From Prostheceraeus crozeri (lineage: Eukaryota > Platyhelminthes > Polycladida > Euryleptidae), in the NCBI GenBank assembly GCA_907163375.1, contig CAJQUW010007897.1, positions 124,001 through 188,000 of the forward strand: a stretch of DNA of 64,000 bases, given 5' to 3'. Positions 17,717-27,038 of this stretch are shown piece after piece; the first letter of the stretch is position 1; the number at the start of each line of letters is the position of its first letter. A program made the position numbers and the translations under genes. A model generated the notes under the pieces. It searched no databases. It worked only from the letters and a program-made list of their open reading frames with translations, and was not told the origin of the DNA.

Positions 17717-17729
17717 GACTTCGCCCGTA
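17698..17729. repeat. Twin-hairpin repeat with an empty counterpart site in Polinton B
   Basis: ACGAACCGAATGATCTAGG then ACTTCGCCCG, a diverged TIR-type unit in reverse. In Polinton B the flanks AAAAGTG and TAGCTGAAAT are joined directly at about 61110, so 31 bp are present here and absent there. Confidence 0.85.
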
Positions 17730-17796
17730 GCTGAAATATGTTGTTGTTTTTAATTTTTTATAAAAAAAATATTTATTTAATTTTTTTAGTTTAAAA

Positions 17797-18585
17797 ATGT
17801 GTTCAGCAGATTTAGACAAAATTAATAATCATTTAGAAAATTTGATAGAGATTTTGGGTTCATCAAAATTTAGTACGACGTTAAAAATTATAACAACTAC
17901 TTCATCACACACTTGTAATTTAGAACCCATTCTACATTTGGAACAAAATAAAAATTATCATATTGCATTGACTAGTTTCTCCACATTTAACACTATTCAA
18001 AACGTTATCAAAGATGTGAATGATCAATTTAGATATTCTACTGATAAAGGCAAAACATGGAAAATACTAACTTTTCTTCCTGGTTCTTACGAAGTTGAAA
18101 CAATATCAAATGAAATTAAGAGACATTTAGGTATATCATTTAAAGATAAGAAACAATTACATTTTGCAGTTGAACCGGCAGTTAATAAATTTTCTCTTAC
18201 TTTAGACGAAAATCATCAAGTTGATTTTAATCATGATAGATCATTGTCAAAGCTATTAGGATTTAATAAACAAACCTATAGTCAAGGTTATCATTTAGGT
18301 GAGAAGATTCCAAAAATAACTGAAATAAATTCAATTGTTGTGCATTGTGACATTATTGAAGGAGGATATATAAATGGTAAATTATCAAATTTAATATTCA
18401 GTTTTCCAGCTTTTACTGTACCCATTGGTTATAGATTAAATGTAATTCCACAAACATTAATATATTTTCCTATTACAAGAAAAACTATTAACAACATTGG
18501 CATTAGAATCACTGATGAAAAAGGACAAGAAATAAATTTTGGAGGTGAAGAGATTATGATAGATCTTTTGGTTCGGGAGGTATAA
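17797..18585 (+). CDS. Penton / minor capsid protein, 262 aa
   Basis: This is the Polinton and adintovirus penton-type protein (single jelly roll). Landmarks: LPGSYEVETISNEIKRHLG (about 103-121), then SLSKLLGFNKQTY (about 149-161), then SIVVHCDIIEGGYINGKLSN (about 187-206), then FPAFTVPIGYRLN and LIYFPITRKTINNI, closing with ITDEKGQEINFGGEEIMIDL. The order and the ~260 length are typical. The homologue at 61238 differs at 6 of 262 residues by my count. The conserved leader TTTTTTTAGTTTAAAAATG precedes both. The packaging ATPase follows in the same direction. Confidence 0.82.
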   Translation: MCSADLDKINNHLENLIEILGSSKFSTTLKIITTTSSHTCNLEPILHLEQNKNYHIALTSFSTFNTIQNVIKDVNDQFRYSTDKGKTWKILTFLPGSYEVETISNEIKRHLGISFKDKKQLHFAVEPAVNKFSLTLDENHQVDFNHDRSLSKLLGFNKQTYSQGYHLGEKIPKITEINSIVVHCDIIEGGYINGKLSNLIFSFPAFTVPIGYRLNVIPQTLIYFPITRKTINNIGIRITDEKGQEINFGGEEIMIDLLVREV

Positions 18586-18626
18586 ACTTTTACGCTACAA
18601 TAGAGAAGTTTAATTTTTTTTATCAT

Positions 18627-18672
18627 TTTCATTATTAATCTTATTAATCTTATTAATCTTATTATTAGAAAC
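18627..18672. repeat. 9-bp repeat ATTAATCTT, about four copies
   Basis: ATTAATCTT is repeated in tandem in the spacer before the ATPase gene. It is absent from the matching spacer of Polinton B. Confidence 0.85.
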
Positions 18673-18736
18673 AAAAAATAAACTTAAATTAAAATTTTAT
18701 TTTTATTTTTTTGTTTCTAAAAACACTAATTCAATA

Positions 18737-19525
18737 ATGGATGAATTTATTACTTTAAAAATGAATGAAATGTCTTTAAATAAAAAAAAACTTAAATTTA
18801 ATCATCATCCAAATTTATCTAATAAAGTTTTAGCAGTTATTTGCGGAAGATCAGGATGTGGAAAAACATATCTATTATTTAAAATTTTAACGACTCCAAA
18901 TTTTTTGGATTATAACAATCTTATAATTTATACAACAACGGCAGAACAACCCGTCTATCAATTTTTAAAATATGGATTTGAAAATAATCTTACAAAAACA
19001 GCAATTGCTTCTCTATTCGAAGAATACGAAAAGCCTGAATATGAAGAAGAAATAAATTTGTGGTGTGAAGAAGCAGCAAAAAATAAACAATTAGTTGAAT
19101 CCAATAAAAATAAGCATATAAAAATACAATTAATAGATGATAGTGGTAATATGCAAGATCCTAGTAAACTAGATAAAACAATGAAACATTGTGTAATTTT
19201 ATATGATTGTGTTAATGACAGAAATCAGTCAGTTCAGAGAAATTATTTTACACGAGGTAGACATAATAACTGTAGTGTTTTTTATTTAACACAAAGTATG
19301 TATTCATTAGATGGAAGTGTTATTAGAAAGAATGCAAATATATTTATACTATTTGAAATAAATGCAAGAAACTTAAGTGATTTGTTAAGAGATTTATGTA
19401 TAAGAGATAAAGATGAATTTAAACAATCGTGTAATAATGCTTGGTCAAAAGATTATGGATTTATCACAATTAATATTGATAAAAAAATTCATGAAAGAGT
19501 TATCGAACAATTGTTTACCGAGTAA
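18737..19525 (+). CDS. ATP: A32/FtsK-HerA-type genome packaging ATPase, 262 aa
   Basis: Walker A is GRSGCGKT (about residues 36-43). The Walker B region is KHCVILYDCVND (about 149-160). The sensor-like FTRGRHNNCSVFYLTQSMYS (about 170-189) is diagnostic of Polinton and NCLDV A32 packaging ATPases. The C terminus holds NNAWSKDYGFITINI. It pumps the genome into capsids by family knowledge. The start ATG at 18737 follows CTAATTCAATA. The homologue in Polinton B at 62136-62904 is closely similar. The cassette order conserved protein, penton, ATPase is the same in both elements. Confidence 0.88.
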   Translation: MDEFITLKMNEMSLNKKKLKFNHHPNLSNKVLAVICGRSGCGKTYLLFKILTTPNFLDYNNLIIYTTTAEQPVYQFLKYGFENNLTKTAIASLFEEYEKPEYEEEINLWCEEAAKNKQLVESNKNKHIKIQLIDDSGNMQDPSKLDKTMKHCVILYDCVNDRNQSVQRNYFTRGRHNNCSVFYLTQSMYSLDGSVIRKNANIFILFEINARNLSDLLRDLCIRDKDEFKQSCNNAWSKDYGFITINIDKKIHERVIEQLFTE

Positions 19526-19757
19526 TAAAAATATACAAATATAATGTTTTAATATTTTATTTTTTATTATCAGCTTTAATTTTGACTATTTTTTTAAAAT
19601 ATAATATTTGAATTTTGTGGTAACATTGGTATACAGCAAAAACATTTTACTGAACAAATTATTTTTTTATTGCTTTGTTGTTTGTAATCTTTTCGTTTAA
19701 AGTTTTCACGTTTAAAGTTTTCACGTTTAAAATTTTCTCGTTTAAAATTTTCTCGTA
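19526..19757. other. Spacer holding an inverted copy of the Polinton B intergenic region
   Basis: From about 19592 the sequence is the reverse complement of 60190-60305 in Polinton B, the spacer between the membrane-protein gene and the conserved 275-aa gene. Similarity stops at the start-codon leader of that gene. Short TCGTTTAAA repeats are included. Confidence 0.7.
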
Positions 19758-20480
19758 TTAAGTTTTGTTTAATAAAGTTTTGTCTAATAAAGTTTTTAGC
19801 TCTTCTAAAAAAATTTTATCATTTTCTTCATTAAAAATTTTATCATCAATAAAAGTTTTACCATCACTAGAAATTTTACCATCCTTTTTATTTTTATCAT
19901 TAATTTTTTCTGTCTGTGATTGAAATGATATTTGATTTACTTCATTAGCTATTTGATCAAATTTTTAAATCTCATCTAACGTAATAACATTATCATCACA
20001 TACTCTTTGAAAGTAGTAGTGTAGTTTATCATAGACTTCTTTAATATGTAAATGCTTAGTTTTTAATGATTTTCGTTTCTTAGTTATTAAAGATTTATCT
20101 AACATTGTAACAAGTGAAGTTGCAAAAACACCCGTACCTGTTAAAGCTGTAGCAACTACTGGAATTACTAAAACACCTGAAGATATAACAATTGTCAAAG
20201 CACCTAAACTTATTGTTAAGAATATGCCAATTCCTTGTGTTACATTCTTAACTTTAGTCCATCTCTTTCTTAATTTTTTATAATGCTCTAATCTTAATAA
20301 TAATTGAGATTCCTTATCTTTCATATACCTAACTCTATCTTTGTGTTTTTCTTTATTCATTTTTTCAATGTTAATCTTTTCAATGTCCATTAAAGTAGAA
20401 CTACGTTCATATGATAACGAAGGATATATTCTTGAGGTTCCTTCCATTTCTGAAGTTCCTTCCACTTTTGTTTCTTCCAT
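19758..20480 (-). pseudogene. Polinton membrane protein (homologue of the 231-aa protein in B), broken copy
   Basis: I place the start at 20480 (MEETKVEGTSEMEGTS) because it matches the B protein and carries the TTTAAAAATG leader; a longer reading would run into the TIR. After a coiled region (RLEHYKKLRKRW), two adjacent hydrophobic segments (GIGIFLTISLGALTIVISSG and VLVIPVVATALTGTGVFATS) are followed by a basic helical tail. Proteins of this plan recur in invertebrate Mavericks and may be virion membrane components. Relative to B the gene is inverted. The copy has about one or more breaks. Confidence 0.7.
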
Positions 20481-20488
20481 TTTTAAAG

Positions 20489-21004
20489 AAATATTTTTAG
20501 TCACACGATATATTTTAAAAACCTGAAAAATGGATTTAAAAGACGTTTTTAAAAATACTAATTTTCGGTGTCCTAGAACGGTCATGATTTAAGCAATGAA
20601 AATCGAACCGAAGGTTCTATGGCTTCGCCCGATTGTAATTCTCAAATTTGAGATACTCAACTTTTATGATTTTCGGTGTCCTAGAACGGTCATGATTTTG
20701 AGGGTGAAAATTGTAATTCTCAAATTTGAGATTTTGAAAAATTTGAAAAATTGGGTATTTTTAAAAACGACATAAATTCATGAATTTAGTCCCTTTTTCA
20801 GGTTTTTAAGACCTAAATTCATGAATTTATGTCGTTTTTAAAAGTACCATTTTTGAAAAAAATGGTACTTTTTGAATGAACCAAATTCATGAATTTAGGT
20901 CTTAAAAACCTGAAAAAGGGACTAAATTCATGAATTTATGTCGTTTTTAAAAGTACTATTTTTTTGATTTTATGGTGTCCTGGTCCGGTCTTTTTCCCAT
21001 TACT
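20489..21004 (-). repeat. Right terminal inverted repeat of Polinton A
   Basis: Reverse complement of 355-870, ending GGTCTTTTTCCCATTACT. It begins 9 bp from the start codon of the membrane-protein gene. It contains the TIR palindrome and the twin-hairpin unit at 20602-20633. Confidence 0.93.
20602..20633. repeat. 32-bp twin-hairpin repeat, right TIR copy
   Basis: Reverse complement of 726-757 with one difference in the first hairpin (GGCTTCGCC core). Confidence 0.85.
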
Positions 21005-21105
21005 TATCACACAGCTCAAATCTACTCATATGATGCTATGGTATTCTCCTCGCCTTCGGCTCGGAGAATACCGTAGCATCATATTCGTAGATTCTGACCG
21101 TGTAA
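21005..21105. repeat. Palindrome core of the foldback element beside Polinton A
   Basis: ATATGATGCTATGGTATTCT and AGAATACCGTAGCATCATAT face each other around the centre CGCCTTCGGCTCG (about 21050). The arms reach outward to TATCAC (also the Polinton target) and to the TA used by Tc1 copy 1. The outer arm pieces are at 324-354 and 22478-22505. Confidence 0.85.
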
Positions 21106-21107
21106 TA

Positions 21108-22475
21108 CAGTCCGTTTCATAAAAAGTGGATCATCCTAAAATTTGACTAAATAAAACATAAGTATGATACAGAAAGCATTTTTCATGTTATTTCATGTCC
21201 CTTATATATTTAAATGTCCTTATATAATCTGATAAGCTATGATACAGTAACGGTTCTTAAGAAGCTAATATTTTGTGGCCCTACCCTTATTGTCAATGAC
21301 ATTACCAATTCGTTTAGGCATTGATTCGACGATATCGTTGATTTTTGACTGATCTAACTTTCTCCACTCTCTTTTTAACAGTGACGTAAGTTGTGATACG
21401 CCATCTGTAGGTAGCAGTGAACGACGAACGTTACGTTTTAGAATACTCCATACATTTTCTATGGGATTCAGATCAGGAGAACGAGCTGGCCAAGATGATG
21501 TCCTAAGCCCTAATTGAGACTTGCATAAGTTGACTCTACTACTCCTGTGACACGTAGCATTATCATCCATAAATAACCAAGTCGATGGATCACCAAGTTG
21601 ATCTGTCATTTGGCCAATGTTCATTCGTAAAACATTCACATAGCGTTCAGAATCCATGGCTCCTTGCTGTATGTGAAGTCTTCTACGAATAGTGGACTTA
21701 GAAATAGACGAGTATAGTGCAGCCATCTCAGTTAACGAGAGACTTGGATCAACTTTAACAAATCTCACAATTAGGCGGTCTATACGTTTGGATGTTTTGC
21801 GTGGACGGCCAGAGCCCTCTTTACGACAGAGTCGAAAATCATCATTATGCCATCGATGCACATTTGTGTAAGGGACATTTTGTCGCTTGCTTGTAGCTCG
21901 CAAAGAACACCCTAGTTCTAGCAAGACTGACACTTTGCCTTTTGTGAATGCGATCTCGTTATTGTTCATTTGTGCTTTGTATTGTTTTCAACCGGCAAGA
22001 GATAGATTTCTAGCTGAAAGCAATCAGGAGTGCTGCCAACACCACCGCAACGAAGTCAGGAAGCTATATGGAACATGAAGTCCAGTTAATCACATGTAGC
22101 AGTTACATTATTGTTGATGAATAATGGTGCTATACTGGCTCTGATTGACCGATTTTCTTTATTTTTGTTTTGCTTGATAGCTTTTGGCTTGTAGAACAAC
22201 ATATTACATAACAAAGGAAACAAATGTAATTTTATAAGAGTGAGGTATGATTTTGTGTGACATTGCTAAATGAAGATCAAATTATCTACTACTTTTTTTA
22301 TCTATAACAGGAAAACAACTCAATATTCATGCTTGAAATTTCCAACAATGATATTAGTAAGCACAACTGACATATCTTCCAAATTTCAGAGAAATTCGTT
22401 CAAGTTTGGCGGAGTTACACAAAGTTGAAATTAAGGCGATGTTTAAGGGTGATCCATTTTTTATGAAACAATCTG
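21108..22475 (-). mobile_element. Tc1-family transposon copy 1, internally deleted, 1368 bp
   Basis: The TIRs are CAGTCCGTTTCATAAAAAGT at 21108 and the reverse complement of CAGATTGTTTCATAAAAAAT ending at 22475. A TA duplication lies at 21106-21107 and 22476-22477. It is very similar to copy 2 (25452-27021) but lacks about 200 bp around the first catalytic Asp. It sits in the right arm of the foldback. Confidence 0.93.
21265..21969 (-). CDS. Tc1 transposase, internally deleted, 234 aa
   Basis: N-terminal helix-turn-helix region (FTKGKVSVLLELGCSLRATS), the GSGRPRKTSKR hook, then a second DNA-binding segment. The frame continues into the DDE region with the second Asp in WLFMDDNATCHRS and the Glu in SPDLNPIENVWSILKR, a DD34E spacing typical of Tc1. 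The first catalytic Asp block (WSDEASVRL in copy 2) is absent because the segment after STIRRRL is deleted in frame. It is therefore predicted inactive. Full-length Tc1 transposases have about 340 residues. The C terminus GNVIDNKGRATKY is the normal family ending. Confidence 0.9.
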   Translation of the reverse strand: MNNNEIAFTKGKVSVLLELGCSLRATSKRQNVPYTNVHRWHNDDFRLCRKEGSGRPRKTSKRIDRLIVRFVKVDPSLSLTEMAALYSSISKSTIRRRLHIQQGAMDSERYVNVLRMNIGQMTDQLGDPSTWLFMDDNATCHRSSRVNLCKSQLGLRTSSWPARSPDLNPIENVWSILKRNVRRSLLPTDGVSQLTSLLKREWRKLDQSKINDIVESMPKRIGNVIDNKGRATKY

Positions 22476-22519
22476 TACATCGAAGTCAGTGTAATAATAT
22501 TACGTAATAATCTGGTATA

Positions 22520-22526
22520 CCTTATT
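22520..22526. repeat. Direct repeat CCTTATT flanking the P-like element (left)
   Basis: Repeated at 27184-27190 directly after the right arm. Seven matching bases fit an 8-bp P-element duplication with one change. Confidence 0.7.
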
Positions 22527-22639
22527 CATGGATTTCTATATAGTATAGTATATCGGGATGAGACACTACCGATATCTACATACATTAGTAGTCCTGTTTT
22601 GAAGACAGTTGATTGTTAAGTATCACGATTATACTTTGT

Positions 22640-22805
22640 CAAAGTGACTTTCAAATGTGTTGTCGATGGTTGTAGCACAAATTGTAGAACCTAAATAGAA
22701 AACAAGAGCATACTATTTCATTTCATTGTTTCCCAAAAGACACCGAAAGATTCAGGAAAATATTGGCTGCAAATATTCGAGAACTTGAAAAGGAAATTTG
22801 AATCA
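22640..22805 (+). pseudogene. THAP zinc-finger remnant, left arm
   Basis: Reads TFKCVVDGCSTNC, then after a stop and a frame change FPKDTERFRKILAANIREL. The C-x4-C pair and the PKD...R block are the THAP (C2CH) pattern of P transposases. A mirrored copy lies on minus at 24330-24431. Confidence 0.5.
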
Positions 22806-24423
22806 CATAACATCAAGACTCGCACAACAACTTATCAAAATCCGGTGAATTTGTTATTTCTTTTGCTCCCAGTTGACTCAATTATAGCAACTCCTTTCTA
22901 GGAGTGTTGTCTGACATCAAGGAACTCTACTATATCGAAAAGTCAAGACAGTTAAAAATGGCACATAATTATGTTGAACAACAAAGCTTTGGCTTCAAAT
23001 GGAACATTGAAAAGTTCAGCTCTTTTAACTCATTCTTTCTTACTCGAATTAGCCATTCAAGCACTGAAGCAATACAACCTCATTGACATTTTGGTAGCGC
23101 TCCAAATTTTCCGTTGCTTTATTGACAGTAAAGCTTTATTAAAGTAAAGACTCCAACGATAGGATTTCATAAACGAAGTGAGCATTCTGATCCTATAAAA
23201 TTAATTCAGAATTGTAAACTCGATTGTCTGGAACGTTTCCTTGTTGTCATGCTAGAAGCTTGGGTGGTCTCAAAATCTCTTAGCCTGAGTAGAGAGTCAT
23301 TTTACGACATGATCCAGTCCACCAAAACCCTTTGAGTGTAATTAGTGTTTCATGTCTTTTGTGGTTCTAAGCATGTCCTCTTCAGACAAATTCATTCGAG
23401 TGCCGCTTCAGCTGGTATCGACAGTCTTCATGTGGAAAAGATTGATATCTGTAAAGGATGTAACTAATGCAGAAAGAGCAAAATGATTTCCTTTCTAAGC
23501 ATTCTGAAGTATCCCAAAGCTTTGAACACTGCTGCTGATCGCTCAGAATCAATTAATTTGGATTTTCTCGAGATTTTTTTCAATCATGTCTGAACCCACA
23601 AACTCGGACTTATGAAGAAAGGCACTGTATGTGAAGCTTAGGTATTTATAATCAGAAAAGTCATCATTGAAAATTGTAGTCCTTCGTGTTATTTGATTCA
23701 AATCAGGTGAGAAGAGATTTCATCCGACACTGCTCCAACTTAGACGAGCAGGATTATTTGCTGCATTTTCTCGCGATGGCTTGATTGTACCAACAAATTG
23801 TCTGATGGACATGACAATGAAAGCATGGAATCTATTGAAAATCCGCATATAGAAAGCCCGAAAAAATCCTATCCACAAGAACTAATACAAAGTTTTCGAA
23901 AAATTTCTTTGTATTTGTTGGCAAGAACTTTTATCGCAATGATTTGAAATTGGACATCTATTTCAATTTTCTGTACTGAAATGATTCGTCAGTTGTTGTA
24001 TGAAAAATTACATACCACTATAGAAATCTGGATTTACAGGCTATCCGTCCAAGTCTGTATTCGAAAGGTGCAGAAATCGTCTAGGAAATTCTCATGCATT
24101 TTTCTTGAACTAAGCGATCGATTTATACAAAGTTGCCAGTTAAGAACGACTGAAATGGATGACCACGAAAATTCTACAACTTCAGTTATTTGCGTAATGC
24201 ACAATCTATCCTCTATCAAAACCATAAGTAAAGCTCGTGGAAATATATAAAGAAACATTCATGCACTAGTTGTGGGAGTAGATGTTCTTGATATTATGTG
24301 ATTCAAAATTCCTTCTTCAAATTATCGAATATTTTGCAGCATATATTTTTCTGAACCTTTCAGTGTCTTTTGGGAAACAATTAAATGAATGATCTTGTTT
24401 TCTATTTGGGTTCTACAATTTGT

Positions 24424-24431
24424 GCTACAAC
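24424..24431. repeat. 8-bp target duplication GCTACAAC (left)
   Basis: The same 8 bp stand at 27039-27046, on the other side of the inserted element, and the P-like arm reads continuously when one copy and the insert are removed. Confidence 0.85.
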
Positions 24432-27038
24432 CATAGAAATTAACAATACCATAGAAAGTCCTAGAATGGAAATTGCATGAAAATTATGGCACACTCCGGG
24501 GGAACTTAGTTGGGGCAAAAAGCTAATTTTGTGAGCTGGCTTTCTTGTTTTCTGGTTGGCATTTTCAATTATCAAGTCAATTTGTGATCTGGATTGTTGC
24601 CCCTTGTCCAAAGATCATGTACACAAAAACAATAGTGAATTTACAAAATAGTACCGACAGGATGACAAAGAAGGAAATCCTTAAAAACGTTCTGTACCTT
24701 CATCATTTTGAAATATCAATCAAGAGTATAATCAGACATATATGCAACTTCTAATGTCGATTATCAGAGCATGCATTAGTCCAGCTTGAAATCAAAGGCC
24801 AAGAAATCTCAGAGTGTTCATTTTACTTTGAAGGATTCCCCTGTTCATTATATTTGAACGATTTTCAAAACCTTTGCATGCATTCGAATATCAGCTGCCA
24901 AAATATCATCACACTATGTCATATAAATCATTTAGTGATTAATTGAAAAGTTCCAACGACATTTCATTTATCTGATGAACGTCTGTCGCTAAAGAAGCTT
25001 TCAGTGTGTTTATTCCAGAATAGCGCTATGTTTCTTGACCGTTAGAAGGAGAAATTATCCAATAATTAGAATTTTTATCTTTGAATTCTTGAAATGTTCT
25101 TACAACCAGTACACCGACTACTTTCGATTATGACTCTGTGTGAACTAAATTTCAATTCGTATTCCAGTGCTGAAAAATTGCAGAATAGTTGCTCATCACT
25201 GCTACAAATAGACACAGTATATTAATCCATGCAATAGTAGGCTATTTCACATGAAGCAATGCCACCATCTCACTTAAAATTCTCTTCATGAAAATCCTGC
25301 AATTTGCTGTCAACAACTTCCACAACTAACTTGGCGATTAGTTTGATTATGATACAATGTTTTAGATCGAATATGATCTACAAACCATAGATTTTTCCAT
25401 GTGCCATCATTGCACATAGGCAAGATATCAAACTTCCATTCTAGTGTACTACAGTCCGTTTCATAAAAAGTGGATCATCCTAAAATTTGACTAAATAAAA
25501 CATAAGCATGATACAGAAAGCATTTTTCATGTTATCTCATGTCCCTAATATATTTAATTAATATTTTCGTCTAGGCATTGATTCGATGATATCGTTGATT
25601 TTTGACTGATCTAACTTTCTCCACTCTCTTTTTAACAGTGACGTAAGTTGTGATACGCCATCTGTAGGTAGCAGTGAACGACGAACGTTACGTTTTAGAA
25701 TACTCCATACGTTTTCTATGGGATTCAGATCAGGAGAACGAGCTGGCCAAGATAATGTCCTAAGCCCTAATTGAGACTTGCATAAGTTGACTCTACTACT
25801 CCTGTGACACGTAGCATTATCATCCATAAATAACCAAGTCGATGGATCACCAAGTTGATCTGTCATTTGGCCAATGTTCATTCGTAAAACATTCACATCG
25901 CGTTCAGACTTCATGGTTCCTTGCTGTATGTGATGTTCAGAGCGGCCATTGGTCCAAATGCCAGCCCAAATCAGTAGAGTCTCACCACATTGTACCCGGG
26001 GACGATGTAAATGTCTCGGAATTTCCTGATCAGATTTTATCCATAATCTCAATCGACCATCACTATCCTTCAGACGGACTGATGCCTCATCAGACCAGAC
26101 AACCCGATCCCATTGATTTCGCCAGTGACAATGACTCATTGCCCATCTGAGACGTCTTTGTGTAGGCTGATCTGATAATTCGATCTGAGTGGGCCTTTAC
26201 AGCTGTTGAAATTCGACTCAATAAGTCTTCTACGAATAGTAGACTTAGAAATAGACGAGACTAGTGCAGCCATCTCAGTTAACGGGAGACTTGGATCAAC
26301 TTTAACAAATCTCACAATTAGGCGGTCTCTACGTTTGGATGTTTTGCGTGGACGGCCAGAGCCCTCTTTAGGACAGAGTCGAAAATCATCATTATGCCAT
26401 CGATGCACATTTGTGTAAGGGACATTTTGTCGCTTGCTTGTAGCTCGCAAAGAACACCCTAGTTCTAGCAAGACTGACACTTTGCCTTTTGTGAATGCGA
26501 TCTCGTTATTGTTCATTTGTGCTTTGTATTGTTTTCAAGCGGTAAGAGATAGATTTCTAGCTGAAAGCAATCAGAAGTGCTGCCAACACCACCGCAACGA
26601 AGTCAGGAAGCTATATGGAACATGAAGTCCAGTTAATCACATGTAGCAGTTACATTATTGTTGATGAATAATGGTGCTATACTGGCTCTGATTGACCGAT
26701 TTTCTTTATTTTTGTTTTGCTTGATAGCTTTTGGCTTGTAGAACAACATATTACATAACAAAGAAAACAAATGTAATTTTATAAGAGTGAGGTATGATTT
26801 TGTGTAACATTGCTAAATGAAGATCAAATTATCTACTACTTTTTTATCTATAACAGGAAAACAACTCAATATTCATGCTTGAAATTTCCAACAATGATAT
26901 TAGTAAGCACAACTGACATATCTTCCAAATTTCAGAGAAATTCGTTCAAGTTTGGCGGAGTTACACAAAGTTGAAATTAAGGCGATGTTTAAGGGTGATC
27001 CATTTTTTATGAAACAATCTGTATTATCCACTTCTATG
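24432..27038. mobile_element. CATAGAA-ended element inserted in the P-like arm, 2607 bp
   Basis: It begins CATAGAAATTAACAATACC and ends CCACTTCTATG, so its termini are short inverted CATAGAA repeats, with an 8-bp duplication GCTACAAC. Its left end belongs to the same family as the repeats at 27596-27855, 52030-52312 and 54016-54275. An 8-bp duplication fits P or hAT elements. The interior between 24550 and 25450 shows no convincing protein. Tc1 copy 2 lies 15 bp from its right end. Confidence 0.75.
25452..27021 (-). mobile_element. Tc1-family transposon copy 2, 1570 bp
   Basis: The TIRs are as in copy 1 (CAGTCCGTTTCATAAAAAGT / CAGATTGTTTCATAAAAAAT), with TA at 25450-25451 and 27022-27023. 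The transposase is split into two open stretches, 26136-26516 (helix-turn-helix, GRPRKTSKR) and 25558-26139 (WSDEASVRL, FMDDNATCHRS, NPIENVW), out of frame with each other near 26170. It keeps all three catalytic positions but lacks about 80 bp near the 3' end that copy 1 retains. The two copies therefore carry different deletions. Confidence 0.93.

Larger units (their letters stand above)
355..21004. mobile_element. Polinton A: full-length Polinton/Maverick (adintovirus-like) element, 20,650 bp
   Basis: The element starts AGTAATGGGAAAAAGACCGG at 355 and ends with its reverse complement at 21004. It has 516-bp TIRs and the 6-bp duplication TATCAC. It encodes the Polinton set: retrovirus-type integrase, adenain-like protease, protein-primed PolB, A32-type ATPase, penton and a probable major capsid protein. 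It also carries a PLA2 domain, a pX-like peptide, a fiber-like protein and a second ATPase. I saw only a couple of differences between the TIRs, so the insertion is probably recent. It is whole in outline, with roughly three or four disrupted genes. It is considerably more AT-rich than the DNA around it. Confidence 0.95.
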
